Position numbers and translations under genes: made by a program
The notes under the pieces: model-generated
Databases searched by the model: none
Told to the model about the DNA's origin: nothing
Seen by the model: only the letters and a program-made list of their open reading frames with translations
Origin: Roseicyclus marinus
GTDB lineage: Bacteria > Pseudomonadota > Alphaproteobacteria > Rhodobacterales > Rhodobacteraceae
Assembly (NCBI RefSeq): GCF_036322625.1
Contig: NZ_AP027266.1
Location: forward strand, 561,001-625,000
DNA length: 64,000 nucleotides
Reading direction: 5' to 3'
Shown: positions 44,796 to 54,998 of the stretch, in pieces
How the letters are laid out: each line of letters begins with the position of its first letter
Position numbering within the stretch: position 1 is the first letter of the stretch

Positions 44796-45561
44796 GCTGG
44801 AGGTGGACGGGCGCGGGGTCGCCTGGCTGCGGCTGAACCGGCCCGAAAAGCACAATGCGATGGATGCCGCGATGATCGCGGAGCTGACCGAAGTTGCGGG
44901 GCTGTTGGGCCGCGATCCGGCGGTGCGCGTCGTTGTGTTGACGGGCAAGGGGCGGTCCTTTTGTGCCGGGGGGGACCTGGGCTGGATGCAGGCGCAGATG
45001 GAGACCGATGGGGCCACGCGGGCGCGGGAGGCGGGGGCCTTGGCCGCAATGCTCGGCGCGCTCGATGCGATGCCCAAGCCGCTTGTCGGGCGGGTGCAGG
45101 GGCAGGCCTTTGGCGGCGGCGTGGGGTTGATGAGCGTCTGCGACGTGGCGATTGGGGTCGAGGGGGCCAAGATCGGCCTGACCGAGGTGCGGTTGGGACT
45201 GATCCCCGCCACGATCGGGCCCTATGTGGTGGCGCGGATGGGGGCTGCCCGGGCGCGGCGGGTGTTTTTCTCGGGCCGTGTCTTTGACGCGGCAGAGGCG
45301 GTGGAGCTGGGGCTTTTGGCGCGGGCGGTTCCGGAGGCGGATCTGGACGCGGCCATCGAGGCGGAGATCGCGCCCTACCTGGCGGCGGCCCCGGGCGCGG
45401 TGGCGCAAGGCAAAAGGCTGGTCGCGGAGCTTGCGCGCGGGGCGGATGCGGCGCAGGTGGCCCTGAGCATCGAGGCGCTTGTCGCGCGCTGGGAAAGTGC
45501 CGAGAGTGCGGAAGGCATTGCCGCGTTTTTCGAAAAGCGCAAAGCATCCTGGGTGGTGTGA
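44782..45561 (+). CDS. Enoyl-CoA hydratase/isomerase family protein, probably methylglutaconyl-CoA hydratase
   Basis: 259 residues, crotonase fold: LNRPEKHNAMDAAMIAEL, oxyanion-hole segment KGRSFCAGGDLGWMQ, GQAFGGGVGLMSVCDVAIGV, and TEVRLGLIPATIGPYVVARMG with catalytic-type Glu. In this operon it supplies the hydration of 3-methylglutaconyl-CoA to HMG-CoA (LiuC role). With ivd, mccBA and HMG-CoA lyase the pathway from isovaleryl-CoA to acetoacetate is complete. Confidence 0.9.
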   Translation: METLELEVDGRGVAWLRLNRPEKHNAMDAAMIAELTEVAGLLGRDPAVRVVVLTGKGRSFCAGGDLGWMQAQMETDGATRAREAGALAAMLGALDAMPKPLVGRVQGQAFGGGVGLMSVCDVAIGVEGAKIGLTEVRLGLIPATIGPYVVARMGAARARRVFFSGRVFDAAEAVELGLLARAVPEADLDAAIEAEIAPYLAAAPGAVAQGKRLVAELARGADAAQVALSIEALVARWESAESAEGIAAFFEKRKASWVV

Positions 45562-45567
45562 GGGGAG

Positions 45568-45643
45568 CGAATTTTCGCGCGAAAATTCGGGGGGCTCTGC
45601 CCCCGGCTTTCAGCCTCCCCCGGAGTTTTTTGGCCAAGATGAA
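45568..45643 (+). repeat. 22-bp palindrome plus intergenic repeat family (copy E)
   Basis: CGAATTTTCGC/GCGAAAATTCG is a perfect 22-bp palindrome at 45568-45589. It abuts repeat copy E: GGGGGCTCTGCCCCC, GGCTTTCAGCCTCCCCCGG, AGTTTTTTGGCCAAGATGAAG (45590-45643). It separates the leucine genes from the oxidoreductase gene and could form a terminator (hairpin followed downstream by TTTTTT). Confidence 0.75.
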
Positions 45644-45657
45644 GGGGAGGGCGAGGG

Positions 45658-46635
45658 ATGAAGGCGGTTTGGTACGAGCGGTTCGGACCTGCGGGCGAGG
45701 TGCTGCAATTTGGCGAGATGCAGGATCCGGTGGCGGGGCCGGGCGAGGTTGTGGTGCGGCTCCATGCGTCGGGGGTCAACCCGTCGGACGTGAAGCTGCG
45801 CGCGGGCGCGAGGGCGGGTGCGGTGATGGCCTATCCGCGCATCGTGCCTCATTCGGATGGCGCGGGCGTGATCGAGGCCGTGGGGGAGGGCGTCGATCGG
45901 GCGCGGATCGGTGAGCGGGTCTGGATCTGGAACGCGGGCTGGCAGCGCGCGATGGGGACGGCTGCGGAGCGTGTCGCGCTGCCAGCCGAGCAGGCGGTGC
46001 GCCTGCCCGATGGGGTGGGATTTGCGGAAGGGGCCTGTTTCGGCATTCCGGCTATGACGGCCTGGTATGCCGTGATGGGGGATGGACCTGTCGCGGGGCA
46101 GACCCTGATGGTGACGGGCGGCGCGGGAACGGTTGGGCGCTATGCCGTGCAGATGGCGCGGGCTGCGGGCGCGCGGGTGATCACAACGGTTTCCTCGGCG
46201 GCGAAGGGCGCGCATTCCACGGCGGAGGACTGGGTGAATTACCGCGACACGGATGTGGCGGGCGCGGTGATGGATCTGACCGGCGGGGCCGGGGTGGACC
46301 GGATCATCGACGTGGATTTCGGCGCGAACCAGGCCACGGACCTGGCGCTGGTCAAGCCTGGCGGCGTGATCGCGGCCTATGCGAGTGCGGCCGAGATGGT
46401 GCCGCGCCTCGAATTCTATCCGTTCATGTTCAAGAACGTGCGGCTGCACATGCTGATCGTCTACCAGTTGGCGGGGGAAAAGCGCCGCGCGGGTGAACGG
46501 CAATTGACCGCCTGGCTCGAGGCGGGCGTTCTGTCCCATGCCGTTGTTCCGGGCGGGGGCCTGTCCGATTGTGCGGCGGCGCATGACATGGTCGCTGCGG
46601 GCCAGAAGCTGGGCACAGTCGTGCTGGACATCTGA
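45658..46635 (+). CDS. NADPH:quinone oxidoreductase-like zinc-less alcohol dehydrogenase family protein
   Basis: 325 residues, MDR superfamily: KAVWYERFGPAGEVLQFGE, VNPSDVKLRAGARAG, GIPAMTAWYAVMGDGPVAGQTLMVTGGAGTVGRYAVQMARAAGA (Rossmann GxGxxG-like). The structural-zinc Cys cluster is absent, placing it with quinone oxidoreductases (QOR). Follows repeat copy E; may still be read through from the leucine operon. Confidence 0.87.
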   Translation: MKAVWYERFGPAGEVLQFGEMQDPVAGPGEVVVRLHASGVNPSDVKLRAGARAGAVMAYPRIVPHSDGAGVIEAVGEGVDRARIGERVWIWNAGWQRAMGTAAERVALPAEQAVRLPDGVGFAEGACFGIPAMTAWYAVMGDGPVAGQTLMVTGGAGTVGRYAVQMARAAGARVITTVSSAAKGAHSTAEDWVNYRDTDVAGAVMDLTGGAGVDRIIDVDFGANQATDLALVKPGGVIAAYASAAEMVPRLEFYPFMFKNVRLHMLIVYQLAGEKRRAGERQLTAWLEAGVLSHAVVPGGGLSDCAAAHDMVAAGQKLGTVVLDI

Positions 46636-46717
46636 CCGGTCAGGCGTGCTAGCCTGCGCAACGGGGGGTATGTCGCGGCGGGGAGGCCGCGGGCCCCGCG
46701 CAGGGGAGGATGTCGCG

Positions 46718-48265
46718 ATGACAGGATACGTCAGCCGCCACGGCACGATCGAGGTCGCGCCGGTGTCGATCACGGAAAAGCTGTTCGAGGGGCTTTTGGG
46801 CCGCGAGGCCGAGGTGGCCATCGTCGATGGGCCCACGGGGCGCGCGCTGACTGCGGGCGATGTCGTGGACGGCATCCGGCGGCTTGCGGGCGGATTGACC
46901 GAGCGCGGCATCCTGCCCGGCGGCACGGTCGCGATCCTTGCGCCGAACATGCCAGAATATCCGGTCGTCTTTCACGCCGTGGCCTGGGGCGGGGGGACGG
47001 TGACCACGATCAACCCGACCTATACCGCGCCCGAGATCCGCCACCAGCTGGAGGATGCGGGCGCGGTTTTGCTGGTCACGGTGCCCGCATTCGCCGAAGT
47101 CGCGCAGGCCGCCATCGAGGGGACGGCGGTGCGCGAGATCGTGGTGATCGGGGGCGAGCGTTGCCTGTCGCTCGAGGATGTGATGGGTCAGCCGCTGATG
47201 GCGCAGGCCCCGGTGGATCTTGAGAGCCATGTGGTCGTCCTGCCCTATTCGAGCGGCACGACGGGGCGACCCAAGGGGGTGATGCTGACCCATCGCAACC
47301 TTGTCGCGAATGTCACGCAATCGGGAGCCGTGGCCGGGATCGGCGCGCGGGATGTGGCCATCGCCTTTTTGCCGTTCTTCCACATCTACGGCATGACGGT
47401 TCTGATGAACCTGTTCCTGCAGAGGCGCGCCAAGCTTGTGACCATGCCGCGCTTCGACCTCGAACTGTTCCTGCGCCTGATCGAGGCGCATCGGGCAACG
47501 CGGCTTTACATCGTGCCGCCGGTGGCGCTGGCCCTGGCCAAGCATCCCTTGGTCGATCAATTCGATGTCTCGAGCGTCGAGGAGATCTTTTCCGGCGCCG
47601 CCCCGCTTGGCCCCGAGATCGAAAAGGCGGTCGGAGAGCGGTTCGGCGCGCGCTCGGTCCAGGGCTATGGCATGACCGAGATGGCGCCGATTTCCCACAT
47701 GACGGTGGCAGGCAACGTGCGGCATGGGTCGAGCGGGCAGGCTGTGCCCTCTACCGAATGCCGGATCGTCGACCCGCTCAGCCTGAAGGACGTGGACCCC
47801 GGCGTGGAAGGGGAGCTTTGGGTGCGCGGCCCGCAGGTGATGCTGGGCTATCTGAACAATCCGCAGGCCACGGAAGAAAGCCTGACACCGGACGGCTGGC
47901 TGCGCACCGGTGATCTGGCGGTGATCGATGACGAAGGCTTCATGTATATCCGCGACCGGTTGAAGGAACTGATCAAGGTCAAGGGCTTCCAGGTCGCGCC
48001 CGCCGAGGTCGAGGCAGCGCTTTGCGCCCATGACGGGGTTGCCGATGCCGCCGTGGTGGGCCGCCCGGATGACGAAGCGGGCGAGGTGCCGGTGGCCTTT
48101 GTCGTGCGCGCGGCAGGGGCCGAGATCGACGAGGCGGCGCTGCGCGCCCATGTCGAGGGCTGTCTGGCCCATTACAAGCACCCGGTGGAGTATCGTTTCG
48201 TCGAAAGCGTGCCGAAGAGTGCGTCGGGCAAGATCCTGCGCCGGGAATTGAGGGCGGTGTTTTAG
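46718..48265 (+). CDS. AMP-forming acyl-CoA synthetase (4-coumarate-CoA ligase-like)
   Basis: 515 residues of the ANL family. Adenylation motifs: LPYSSGTTGRPKGVMLTHRN, GYGMTEMAPISHM, GWLRTGDLAVIDDEGFMYIRDRLKELIKVKGFQVAPAEVE, and C-terminal lysine in SASGKILRR. It activates a carboxylic acid, perhaps isovalerate, acetoacetate or an aromatic acid; the sequence is 4CL-like, so a medium or aromatic acid is possible. Start ATG 46718 with GGGGAGGA upstream; a nearby ATG at 46710 is out of frame. Confidence 0.9.
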   Translation: MTGYVSRHGTIEVAPVSITEKLFEGLLGREAEVAIVDGPTGRALTAGDVVDGIRRLAGGLTERGILPGGTVAILAPNMPEYPVVFHAVAWGGGTVTTINPTYTAPEIRHQLEDAGAVLLVTVPAFAEVAQAAIEGTAVREIVVIGGERCLSLEDVMGQPLMAQAPVDLESHVVVLPYSSGTTGRPKGVMLTHRNLVANVTQSGAVAGIGARDVAIAFLPFFHIYGMTVLMNLFLQRRAKLVTMPRFDLELFLRLIEAHRATRLYIVPPVALALAKHPLVDQFDVSSVEEIFSGAAPLGPEIEKAVGERFGARSVQGYGMTEMAPISHMTVAGNVRHGSSGQAVPSTECRIVDPLSLKDVDPGVEGELWVRGPQVMLGYLNNPQATEESLTPDGWLRTGDLAVIDDEGFMYIRDRLKELIKVKGFQVAPAEVEAALCAHDGVADAAVVGRPDDEAGEVPVAFVVRAAGAEIDEAALRAHVEGCLAHYKHPVEYRFVESVPKSASGKILRRELRAVF

Positions 48266-48427
48266 AGAGCAGGCCTGTTACCGGACGATGGACGGCTGAT
48301 GCATCGTTCGAAAGCTTGCCATAGTTGTCGGAATCAGTTTTTTTGGCGTAAAAAAGTAACGCCGCGCTGGACATAGCGCGCCCCAGTGCTTTTATTGGAC
48401 ATAGTAAATTACGAGTAGGTAAATTGT
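48266..48427. other. AT-rich non-coding spacer before the Hint gene
   Basis: Noticeably AT-richer than its surroundings (runs such as AGTTTTTTTGGCG and GTAAAAAAGTAACG). Direct repeats TGGACATAG (48368-48376, 48396-48404) and GTAAATT (48404-48410, 48419-48425) precede the ATG. They could be regulator sites or scars of an insertion. Confidence 0.5.
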
Positions 48428-49357
48428 ATGTTGAGTGAAACTTTTTCCTTTGTCGCTGTGGTGTTCTCGGGCAGCAACACCACCCAGAGCCGCGCCAGCT
48501 CTTCAAGGTACACCGTCTTCGATACAGAAGACAATTGGAACAACGGTGTCACAATGCCCGGGGATCGCATAGGGGTGGTAGGCCCTGGTTCGAGTACCAG
48601 TGAACTTATGTTCCTCAACGGTACGACAAGATACGGCATTGTCGTAGCTCGAGGTTTCCGGCGGTTCTTGCTCACAAACAGGTACTATGCATTCAATGAG
48701 CCCCTTTTGGGGTTCACTTCTGCAGAACCCTACAATTACTGCTTCCTGTCCGGCACGCTGATCGCCACGCCCTCGGGCGAGGTGCCGGTCGAGCATCTGA
48801 AGATCGGCGACCTAGTCACGACGGCGGATGGCCGTGCCGTGCCGGTGAAATGGCTGGGCGAGCAGCGGCTGAGAAACTCGATGTTCACGCCCGCCCGCAT
48901 GGCGCCGGTCTGCATTGCCAAGGGCGCTCTGGGCGAGGGTCTGCCGCATGGCGACCTCTATGTCAGTGCCGATCACGGCCTCATGATCGACGGGTTGGTG
49001 ATCAACGCGGGTGCGCTGGTGAACGGCTCCACGATCCGTTTCGTGCCGATGGCCGAGATGGAGGCATATTTCACCTATTACCACGTCGAGACCGAGGCGC
49101 ATGATGTGATCCTCGCCAATGGCGCGGCGGCGGAAACCTTCATCGATTATGCCGGGCGGCAGGTCTTTGACAATTACGCGGAATACGAGGCGCTATACGA
49201 GGCCGAACGGATCATCCCCGAGATGGAGCGCCCGCGCATTTCCTCGGCGCGGCAGGTGCCGCCGCAGATCAAGGCGCGGCTTGCGGCGGGCGTGGATTGG
49301 GACGCGGCACTGGCCGATCCGGAGATGTCGGTGACCCTGCAACGGGGCGCGGCCTGA
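48428..49357 (+). CDS. Hint-domain protein with a compositionally distinct N-terminal region
   Basis: 309 residues. Residues 105-250 form a Hint (Hedgehog/intein-type) module: CFLSGTLIATPSGEVPVEHL at its start with Cys105, GDLVTTADGRAVPVKWLG, DLYVSADHGLMIDG, and the HintC-like YYHVETEAHDVILANGAAAE. Such modules self-process in inteins; in Rhodobacteraceae they often sit in exported proteins. The N-terminal 100 residues are not recognised and are encoded by clearly AT-richer DNA with different codon use, so the gene looks like a fusion. No signal peptide is evident. Cleavage at Cys105 is possible, but whether the splice residues are complete is unclear. Confidence 0.8.
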   Translation: MLSETFSFVAVVFSGSNTTQSRASSSRYTVFDTEDNWNNGVTMPGDRIGVVGPGSSTSELMFLNGTTRYGIVVARGFRRFLLTNRYYAFNEPLLGFTSAEPYNYCFLSGTLIATPSGEVPVEHLKIGDLVTTADGRAVPVKWLGEQRLRNSMFTPARMAPVCIAKGALGEGLPHGDLYVSADHGLMIDGLVINAGALVNGSTIRFVPMAEMEAYFTYYHVETEAHDVILANGAAAETFIDYAGRQVFDNYAEYEALYEAERIIPEMERPRISSARQVPPQIKARLAAGVDWDAALADPEMSVTLQRGAA

Positions 49358-49437
49358 GGGCAAGGCGTTCGACCAAGGATAACGGGGCGTTACCGGGCCA
49401 TGACAGGGCAGCCCCCATTGAGTTCGGCAAGGCGGAT

Positions 49438-50286
49438 ATGGATCGACGGTTTCACTTCATCTCGGGCCTGCCCCGGTCGGGCTCGACGATGACGGCGGCT
49501 GTGCTGCGGCAGAACCCCGAGTTTCACGCGGCCATGTCCGGGCCGATCGCGGGCCTGTTCGAGGGGATGATCGCGCAGGTCTCGGCGGGGTCCGAGATGG
49601 CCTCGATGGTCAGCTACGAACAGCGGCGGCGGCTTCTGAAGGGGTTGTTCGAGAATTACTACGCCGACCTGGACGCGCGGGTGGTCTTTGACACCAACCG
49701 ATCATGGACCGCGAAATTCGCGGCGATACTGACCGTCTTTCCCGATGCCAAGGTGATCTGCCTTGTCCGCGACGTGGCGTGGATCATGGATTCGATGGAG
49801 CGGCAGTATCGCAAGAACCCGTTCGAGAACACGCGCGTCTTTGCCAACCCGCAGCAGCGGGCGACGGTCTATTCCCGGCTCGAGGCGCTGGGTGGACCCA
49901 ACAGCCTCGTCGGCTTTCCGTGGAACGCGCTGAAAGAGGCCTGCTATGCGGACTATGCGGACCGGCTGATGCTGGTGGATTACGACCTGCTGGTGCGGCG
50001 TCCACGCGATGTCTTCCGCGCGATCTACGAGTTCATCGACGAGCCGTGGTTCGAGCATGATTTCGAGGCGGTCGAGTATGATGCGCCGGAGTTCGACACG
50101 CAGCTCGGCATGGACGGGTTGCACCGTGTCCACAAGATCGTGGCCCCCCGCGATCGTGCGACGATCCTGCCCCCGGATCTGTTCCGTCGCTACAGTTCCA
50201 TGTCGTTTTGGCGGCATATGGACGACTCGAAAGTGGCCCGCCTGATCCCCTCCGTGCCACAGCGAACGACAGCTCACGAGGGTTGA
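49438..50286 (+). CDS. Sulfotransferase family protein
   Basis: 282 residues. PAPS-binding 5' loop HFISGLPRSGSTMTAAVLRQNP at the N-terminus, FDTNRSWTAKFAAIL, and the 3'-phosphate region ICLVRDVAWIMDSMERQYRKNP. It resembles bacterial sulfotransferase-like enzymes without an obvious substrate. ATG 49438 follows AAGGCGGAT. It comes after the Hint gene on the same strand with an 80-bp gap and returns to normal GC content. Confidence 0.82.
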   Translation: MDRRFHFISGLPRSGSTMTAAVLRQNPEFHAAMSGPIAGLFEGMIAQVSAGSEMASMVSYEQRRRLLKGLFENYYADLDARVVFDTNRSWTAKFAAILTVFPDAKVICLVRDVAWIMDSMERQYRKNPFENTRVFANPQQRATVYSRLEALGGPNSLVGFPWNALKEACYADYADRLMLVDYDLLVRRPRDVFRAIYEFIDEPWFEHDFEAVEYDAPEFDTQLGMDGLHRVHKIVAPRDRATILPPDLFRRYSSMSFWRHMDDSKVARLIPSVPQRTTAHEG

Positions 50287-50654
50287 ACTGCGGGCCCTCC
50301 CGTCGTCACCCGTGGCGCAGGACCAGCATGGGGGGACAGGCCGCCCTGCTGGCCGATGTGATCATGCCGACTTTCGGAGAGCACGAAGAAACCACCCGGC
50401 AAACGCCAAGGGGCGCAAGCATGGTCCTTGGCTGTTGATGACGCTTGGCGATGTGGATCTGGTTCGGCTGCGGGAAGGGATAGCTTACAAAGCAGCGCTT
50501 CTATTGGGTCGCGTCGGTCCGAGGCAGCGCGCGGCTGGACCAGTTCAACGCCCGACATCAAGTCGGCAATCAGGGCAGGAGCTTCTGCCTCGGGTCTGCG
50601 GGATGAAGGGTCGTCATGGGGTTTGTGCTTGTTTCCAGTGACCATTGCGACATG

Positions 50655-50684
50655 GGGGCTGCGCGTCTCGAGACGCGCAGCCCC
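50655..50684. repeat. 30-bp perfect palindrome
   Basis: GGGGCTGCGCGTCTC followed immediately by its reverse complement, centred on TCGA (50668-50671). No U-tract follows on either strand, so it is not a usual terminator. It is possibly a dimeric protein site or a transposon remnant. Confidence 0.7.
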
Positions 50685-50838
50685 AAACCTCGAAAACCCA
50701 GCACGTGGAAAACCGCGCGCTGAAAATGGTGAACCCATAGAACCCTTCCCTACGCCATCTTGGTTTGAACCGGATACATGATGAATTGCGTCGGTCAGGG
50801 TGGTGCCGCCCCCCCCCGATTTGCCGCACCGCGCCCCG

Positions 50839-50867
50839 TTGACCCTCAAGACGGTGGCGCGTAAATC
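50839..50867 (+). promoter_or_regulatory. Candidate sigma-70 promoter of the nuo operon
   Basis: TTGACC, 17 bases, TAAATC, about 78 bp before the nuoA ATG. The leader between contains the hairpin at 50891-50910. Confidence 0.4.
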
Positions 50868-50944
50868 AACCGCAACGAGACCGGACCGTCCGGGGGTGCA
50901 ATCCCCCGGCAACAGACCTATCCAGGAAAGGCGACCAGACCGCC

Positions 50945-51834
<890 letters not shown>

Positions 51835-51864
51835 CGCGCCCATCGCGCGCGAAGGAGACGACAG

Positions 51865-52482
51865 ATGAGCGTCGAAACCCTCAAGGAACTGGCCGCCCAT
51901 ATCGCGGACCGCAATCCCGATGCCGTGATCGCGACTTCGGTCTCGGCCCATGGCGAGCTGACGGTCGAGATCGTGCCGGGTGCGGTGCTCGGGTTCATCG
52001 AATGGCTGCGGTCCGATGCGACCTGCAAGTTCTCGACCCTCGTGGATATCACGGCTGTCGATTGGCCCACCCGCGACCGCCGGTTCGACGTGGTCTGGCA
52101 TTTCCTGAGCATGTACCAGAACCACCGCATCCGCGTGAAATGCGCGCTGCGCGAGGACGAGGTTCTGCCCTCGATCACCGGCATCCATCCCGGTGCCGGC
52201 TGGTACGAGCGCGAAGTCTACGACATGTTCGGCATCCTGTTCACGGGCCATGCCGATCTGCGCCGCATCCTGACCGATTACGGGTTCCGCGGCCATCCGC
52301 TGCGCAAGGATTTCCCGACCACGGGCTATACCGAGGTCCGCTATGACGAGGCGCTCAAGCGCGTGGTCTACGAGCCGGTGAAACTGGTGCAGGAATACCG
52401 GCAATTCGATTTCATGTCGCCGTGGGAAGGGGCCGATTACGTCCTGCCCGGCGATGAAAAGGCCAAGGAGGCGGCGAAATGA
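51865..52482 (+). CDS. nuoC: NADH-quinone oxidoreductase subunit C
   Basis: 205-residue 30-kDa peripheral arm subunit. [22 protein letters not shown], the signature [22 protein letters not shown], and [21 protein letters not shown] separate gene, not fused to nuoD as in enterics. AAGGAGACG precedes the ATG; it overlaps nuoD by 4 bases. Confidence 0.97.
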   Translation: MSVETLKELAAHIADRNPDAVIATSVSAHGELTVEIVPGAVLGFIEWLRSDATCKFSTLVDITAVDWPTRDRRFDVVWHFLSMYQNHRIRVKCALREDEVLPSITGIHPGAGWYEREVYDMFGILFTGHADLRRILTDYGFRGHPLRKDFPTTGYTEVRYDEALKRVVYEPVKLVQEYRQFDFMSPWEGADYVLPGDEKAKEAAK

Positions 52483-53699
52483 TGGACGGCTCCAAAGGGT
52501 TCCAGGACGTCGAGACCGGCGAACAGAAGATCCGCAACTTCAACATCAACTTCGGCCCCCAGCATCCGGCGGCGCATGGCGTGCTGCGGCTGGTTCTCGA
52601 GCTCGATGGCGAGATCTGCGAACGCTGCGACCCGCATATAGGGCTTCTGCACCGCGGCACTGAAAAGCTGATGGAAAGCCGCACCTACCTGCAGAACCTG
52701 CCCTATTTCGACCGGCTCGATTACGTCGGCACGATGAACCAGGAACATGCCTGGGTTCTGGCCATCGAAAAGCTGACGGGCACCCCCGTGCCGCGCCGCG
52801 CGCAGCTGATCCGCGTGCTTTACTGCGAGATCGGGCGCATCCTGAACCATCTTCTCAACGTCACGACGCAGGCGATGGACGTGGGCGCGCTGACGCCTCC
52901 GCTCTGGGGCTTCGAGGAACGCGAGAAGCTGATGATCTTCTACGAGCGGGCCTGTGGCGCGCGGCTCCACGCCGCCTATTTCCGCCCCGGCGGTGTCCAC
53001 CAGGACCTGCCGCCCGAGCTGATCGACGATATCGACACCTGGGCCGATGAATTCCCCAAGGCCCTGGCCGATATCGACACGCTCCTGACCGAAAACCGAA
53101 TCTTCAAGCAGCGCAATGTCGACATCGGGATCGTGACCGAACAGGACATTCTCGATTGGGGCTTTTCGGGCGTCATGGCGCGCGGCTCGGGCCTCGCCTG
53201 GGACCTGCGTCGCGCGCAGCCCTATGAGTGCTACGACGAATTCGACTTCCAGATCCCCGTGGGCAAGAACGGCGATTGCTATGACCGCTACCTCTGCCGC
53301 ATGGCCGAGATGCGGGAATCGACCTCGATCATCAAGCAGGCCATCGCCAAGCTGCGCGCCGAAGGCCCGGGCGAGATCATGGCCCGCGGCAAGATCAGCC
53401 CGCCCAAGCGGTCGGACATGAAGACCTCGATGGAAGCGCTCATCCATCACTTCAAGCTCTACACCGAGGGTTTCCACGTGCCCGAGGGCGAGATCTATGC
53501 CGCCGTCGAAGCGCCCAAGGGCGAATTCGGCGTCTATCTCGTGGCCGATGGCACCAACAAACCCTACCGCGCCAAGCTGCGCGCGCCGGGCTATGCGCAT
53601 CTCCAGGCGATGGATCACCTGTGCCGGGGCCACCAGCTTGCCGATGTCTCGGCCATCCTCGGCTCGCTCGACATCGTCTTCGGCGAGGTGGACCGGTGA
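52479..53699 (+). CDS. nuoD: NADH-quinone oxidoreductase subunit D
   Basis: 406-residue 49-kDa subunit forming the quinone pocket with Nuo[54 protein letters not shown], and [21 protein letters not shown]. Ends with [12 protein letters not shown], as in the family. Followed by repeat copy F before nuoE. Confidence 0.97.
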   Translation: MMDGSKGFQDVETGEQKIRNFNINFGPQHPAAHGVLRLVLELDGEICERCDPHIGLLHRGTEKLMESRTYLQNLPYFDRLDYVGTMNQEHAWVLAIEKLTGTPVPRRAQLIRVLYCEIGRILNHLLNVTTQAMDVGALTPPLWGFEEREKLMIFYERACGARLHAAYFRPGGVHQDLPPELIDDIDTWADEFPKALADIDTLLTENRIFKQRNVDIGIVTEQDILDWGFSGVMARGSGLAWDLRRAQPYECYDEFDFQIPVGKNGDCYDRYLCRMAEMRESTSIIKQAIAKLRAEGPGEIMARGKISPPKRSDMKTSMEALIHHFKLYTEGFHVPEGEIYAAVEAPKGEFGVYLVADGTNKPYRAKLRAPGYAHLQAMDHLCRGHQLADVSAILGSLDIVFGEVDR

Positions 53700-53712
53700 C
53701 AGGCGGCGCCCT

Positions 53713-53751
53713 GCTTCATCTTGGCCAAAAAACTCCCGCCGGAGGCTTCCG
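53713..53751 (-). repeat. Intergenic repeat family (copy F), inverted, inside the nuo operon
   Basis: The plus strand reads CTTCATCTTGGCCAAAAAAC then TCCCGCCGGAGGCTTCCG, the reverse complement of the right half of copies C and E. The GGGGGCTCTGCCCCC hairpin is lost. It lies between nuoD and nuoE. Confidence 0.65.
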
Positions 53752-53795
53752 CAGGTAACGCCTTCGCCGCGCTCGACATTTCAAGGACCCGACAG

Positions 53796-54890
53796 ATGCT
53801 CCGCCGTCTCCATCCCGACCAGCCCGCCAGCTTCGCCTTCACCCCCGCCAACCAGGCCTGGGCGGAGGCGCAGATCACGAAATACCCCGAGGGGCGGCAG
53901 GCCAGCGCCATCATCCCGCTTCTGTGGCGCGCCCAGGAGCAGGAGGGGTGGCTGACCCGTCCCGCCATCGAACATGTCGCCGACATGCTGGGACTTGCGC
54001 ATATCCGCGCTTTGGAGGTCGCGACATTCTATTTCATGTTCCAGCTGCAACCGGTGGGCTCGGTCGCGCATCTGCAGATCTGCGGCACGACCTCGTGCAT
54101 GATCTGCGGCGCCGAGGATCTCGTGGCCGTCTGCAAGGAAAAGATTGCGCCGAAAGCCCATCAACTCTCCGCCGACGGCAAGTTCAGCTGGGAAGAGGTG
54201 GAATGTCTCGGCGCCTGTGCCAATGCGCCCATGGCCCAGATCGGCAAGGATTACTACGAGGATCTGACCGCCGAGAAACTGGCCTGGATCATCGACGAGA
54301 TGGCGGCGGGCCGCGTGCCGACGCCCGGGCCGCAGAACGGGCGCTATGCCTCCGAGCCCAAGGGCGGTCTGACCTCCCTCAAGGATCACGAGGCCGGACG
54401 CGACCCGCTCAACATCTCGGCGCGTCGCGCGACGGATATCGGCGACACGATCAAGCGGATCGACGGGACCGAGGTGCCGATGCTCGCCCCTTGGGGCAAG
54501 CAATCGGGTGGCGACGTGGCGCTGGCCGAACGGCCACCTGCGCCCGCGGCCGATCGCGTCCCGCCAAAGACAGCGCCCAAGCCCGCACCCAAGGCCAAGG
54601 CCAAGACCAAGGCCGATGAGACCACGGCCCCTGCCGAGGTCGAAGAGGCGGCTCCCGAACAGCTCTCCGGCCCCCGCGCCGGGCAAGCCGCCGATGATCT
54701 CAAGAAGATCTCGGGCGTCGGTCCCAAGCTCGAGGCCCTGCTGAACGAACTGGGTTTTTGGCATTACGACCAGATCGCGGCCTGGACCCCGGCGGAAATC
54801 GCCTGGGTCGATGCCCGGCTCAAGTTCAAGGGCCGTATCGAGCGTGATGGCTGGATCGCGCAAGCCGCAACGCTCGCCGCCGCGCGCTGA
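53796..54890 (+). CDS. nuoE: NADH-quinone oxidoreductase subunit E with C-terminal HhH-type extension
   Basis: 364 residues from ATG 53796; the TTG at 53721 lies in the repeat and is rejected. Residues 1-170 are the thioredoxin-like [2Fe-2S] N1a subunit (Cys96, Cys101, Cys137, Cys141 in [10 protein letters not shown] and [10 protein letters not shown]). A spacer (170-298), rich in Ala, Pro and Lys toward its end, links to a C-terminal domain (299-361: [48 protein letters not shown]). The domain has the GVGPKL signature of helix-hairpin-helix folds and is repeated in the next two proteins at 55309 and 56019. Standard NuoE stops near residue 170-240. Confidence 0.95.
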   Translation: MLRRLHPDQPASFAFTPANQAWAEAQITKYPEGRQASAIIPLLWRAQEQEGWLTRPAIEHVADMLGLAHIRALEVATFYFMFQLQPVGSVAHLQICGTTSCMICGAEDLVAVCKEKIAPKAHQLSADGKFSWEEVECLGACANAPMAQIGKDYYEDLTAEKLAWIIDEMAAGRVPTPGPQNGRYASEPKGGLTSLKDHEAGRDPLNISARRATDIGDTIKRIDGTEVPMLAPWGKQSGGDVALAERPPAPAADRVPPKTAPKPAPKAKAKTKADETTAPAEVEEAAPEQLSGPRAGQAADDLKKISGVGPKLEALLNELGFWHYDQIAAWTPAEIAWVDARLKFKGRIERDGWIAQAATLAAAR

Positions 54891-54917
54891 TCTTCTGAGC
54901 GGTCACCATGTCGCGGG

Positions 54918-54981
54918 CCCGGCCTCTGGCCGGGGTGCTCATGCTTCCTAGGTTGCGCCCCACACCGAACGGGGTGCAACC
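54918..54981 (+). other. Two hairpins between nuoE and the following small gene
   Basis: CCCGGCC-TCT-GGCCGGG (54918-54934) and GGTTGCGCCCC/CGGGGTGCAACC (54951-54981, one wobble pair, 8-base loop). No U-tract follows either. They may be sites of operon-transcript processing. Confidence 0.5.
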
Positions 54982-54998
54982 GAGGAAGGACAAAGAAG

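Larger units (their letters stand above)
50287..50944. other. 658-bp region with no supported gene, upstream of nuoA
   Basis: Frames here are overlapping, low-quality and show no conserved motif. I looked for a degenerate transposase and found none I could defend. It contains a 30-bp perfect palindrome (50655-50684), a candidate nuo promoter (50839-50867) and a small hairpin CCGGGGG-TGCAAT-CCCCCGG at 50891-50910 in the nuo leader. The function of the first 500 bases is unknown; decay of an old gene is the simplest explanation. Confidence 0.5.

Noticed and set aside
48338-48365. T-run and small inverted repeat as a terminator of the acyl-CoA synthetase gene
   Set aside because: The stem (GGCGT/ACGCC) lies after the T-run rather than before it on the plus strand, so the order is wrong for a Rho-independent terminator.
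50287-50780. A degenerate transposase or insertion sequence before nuoA
   Set aside because: I tried all frames. No DDE, integrase or helix-turn-helix pattern, no terminal inverted repeats and no target duplication could be defended.
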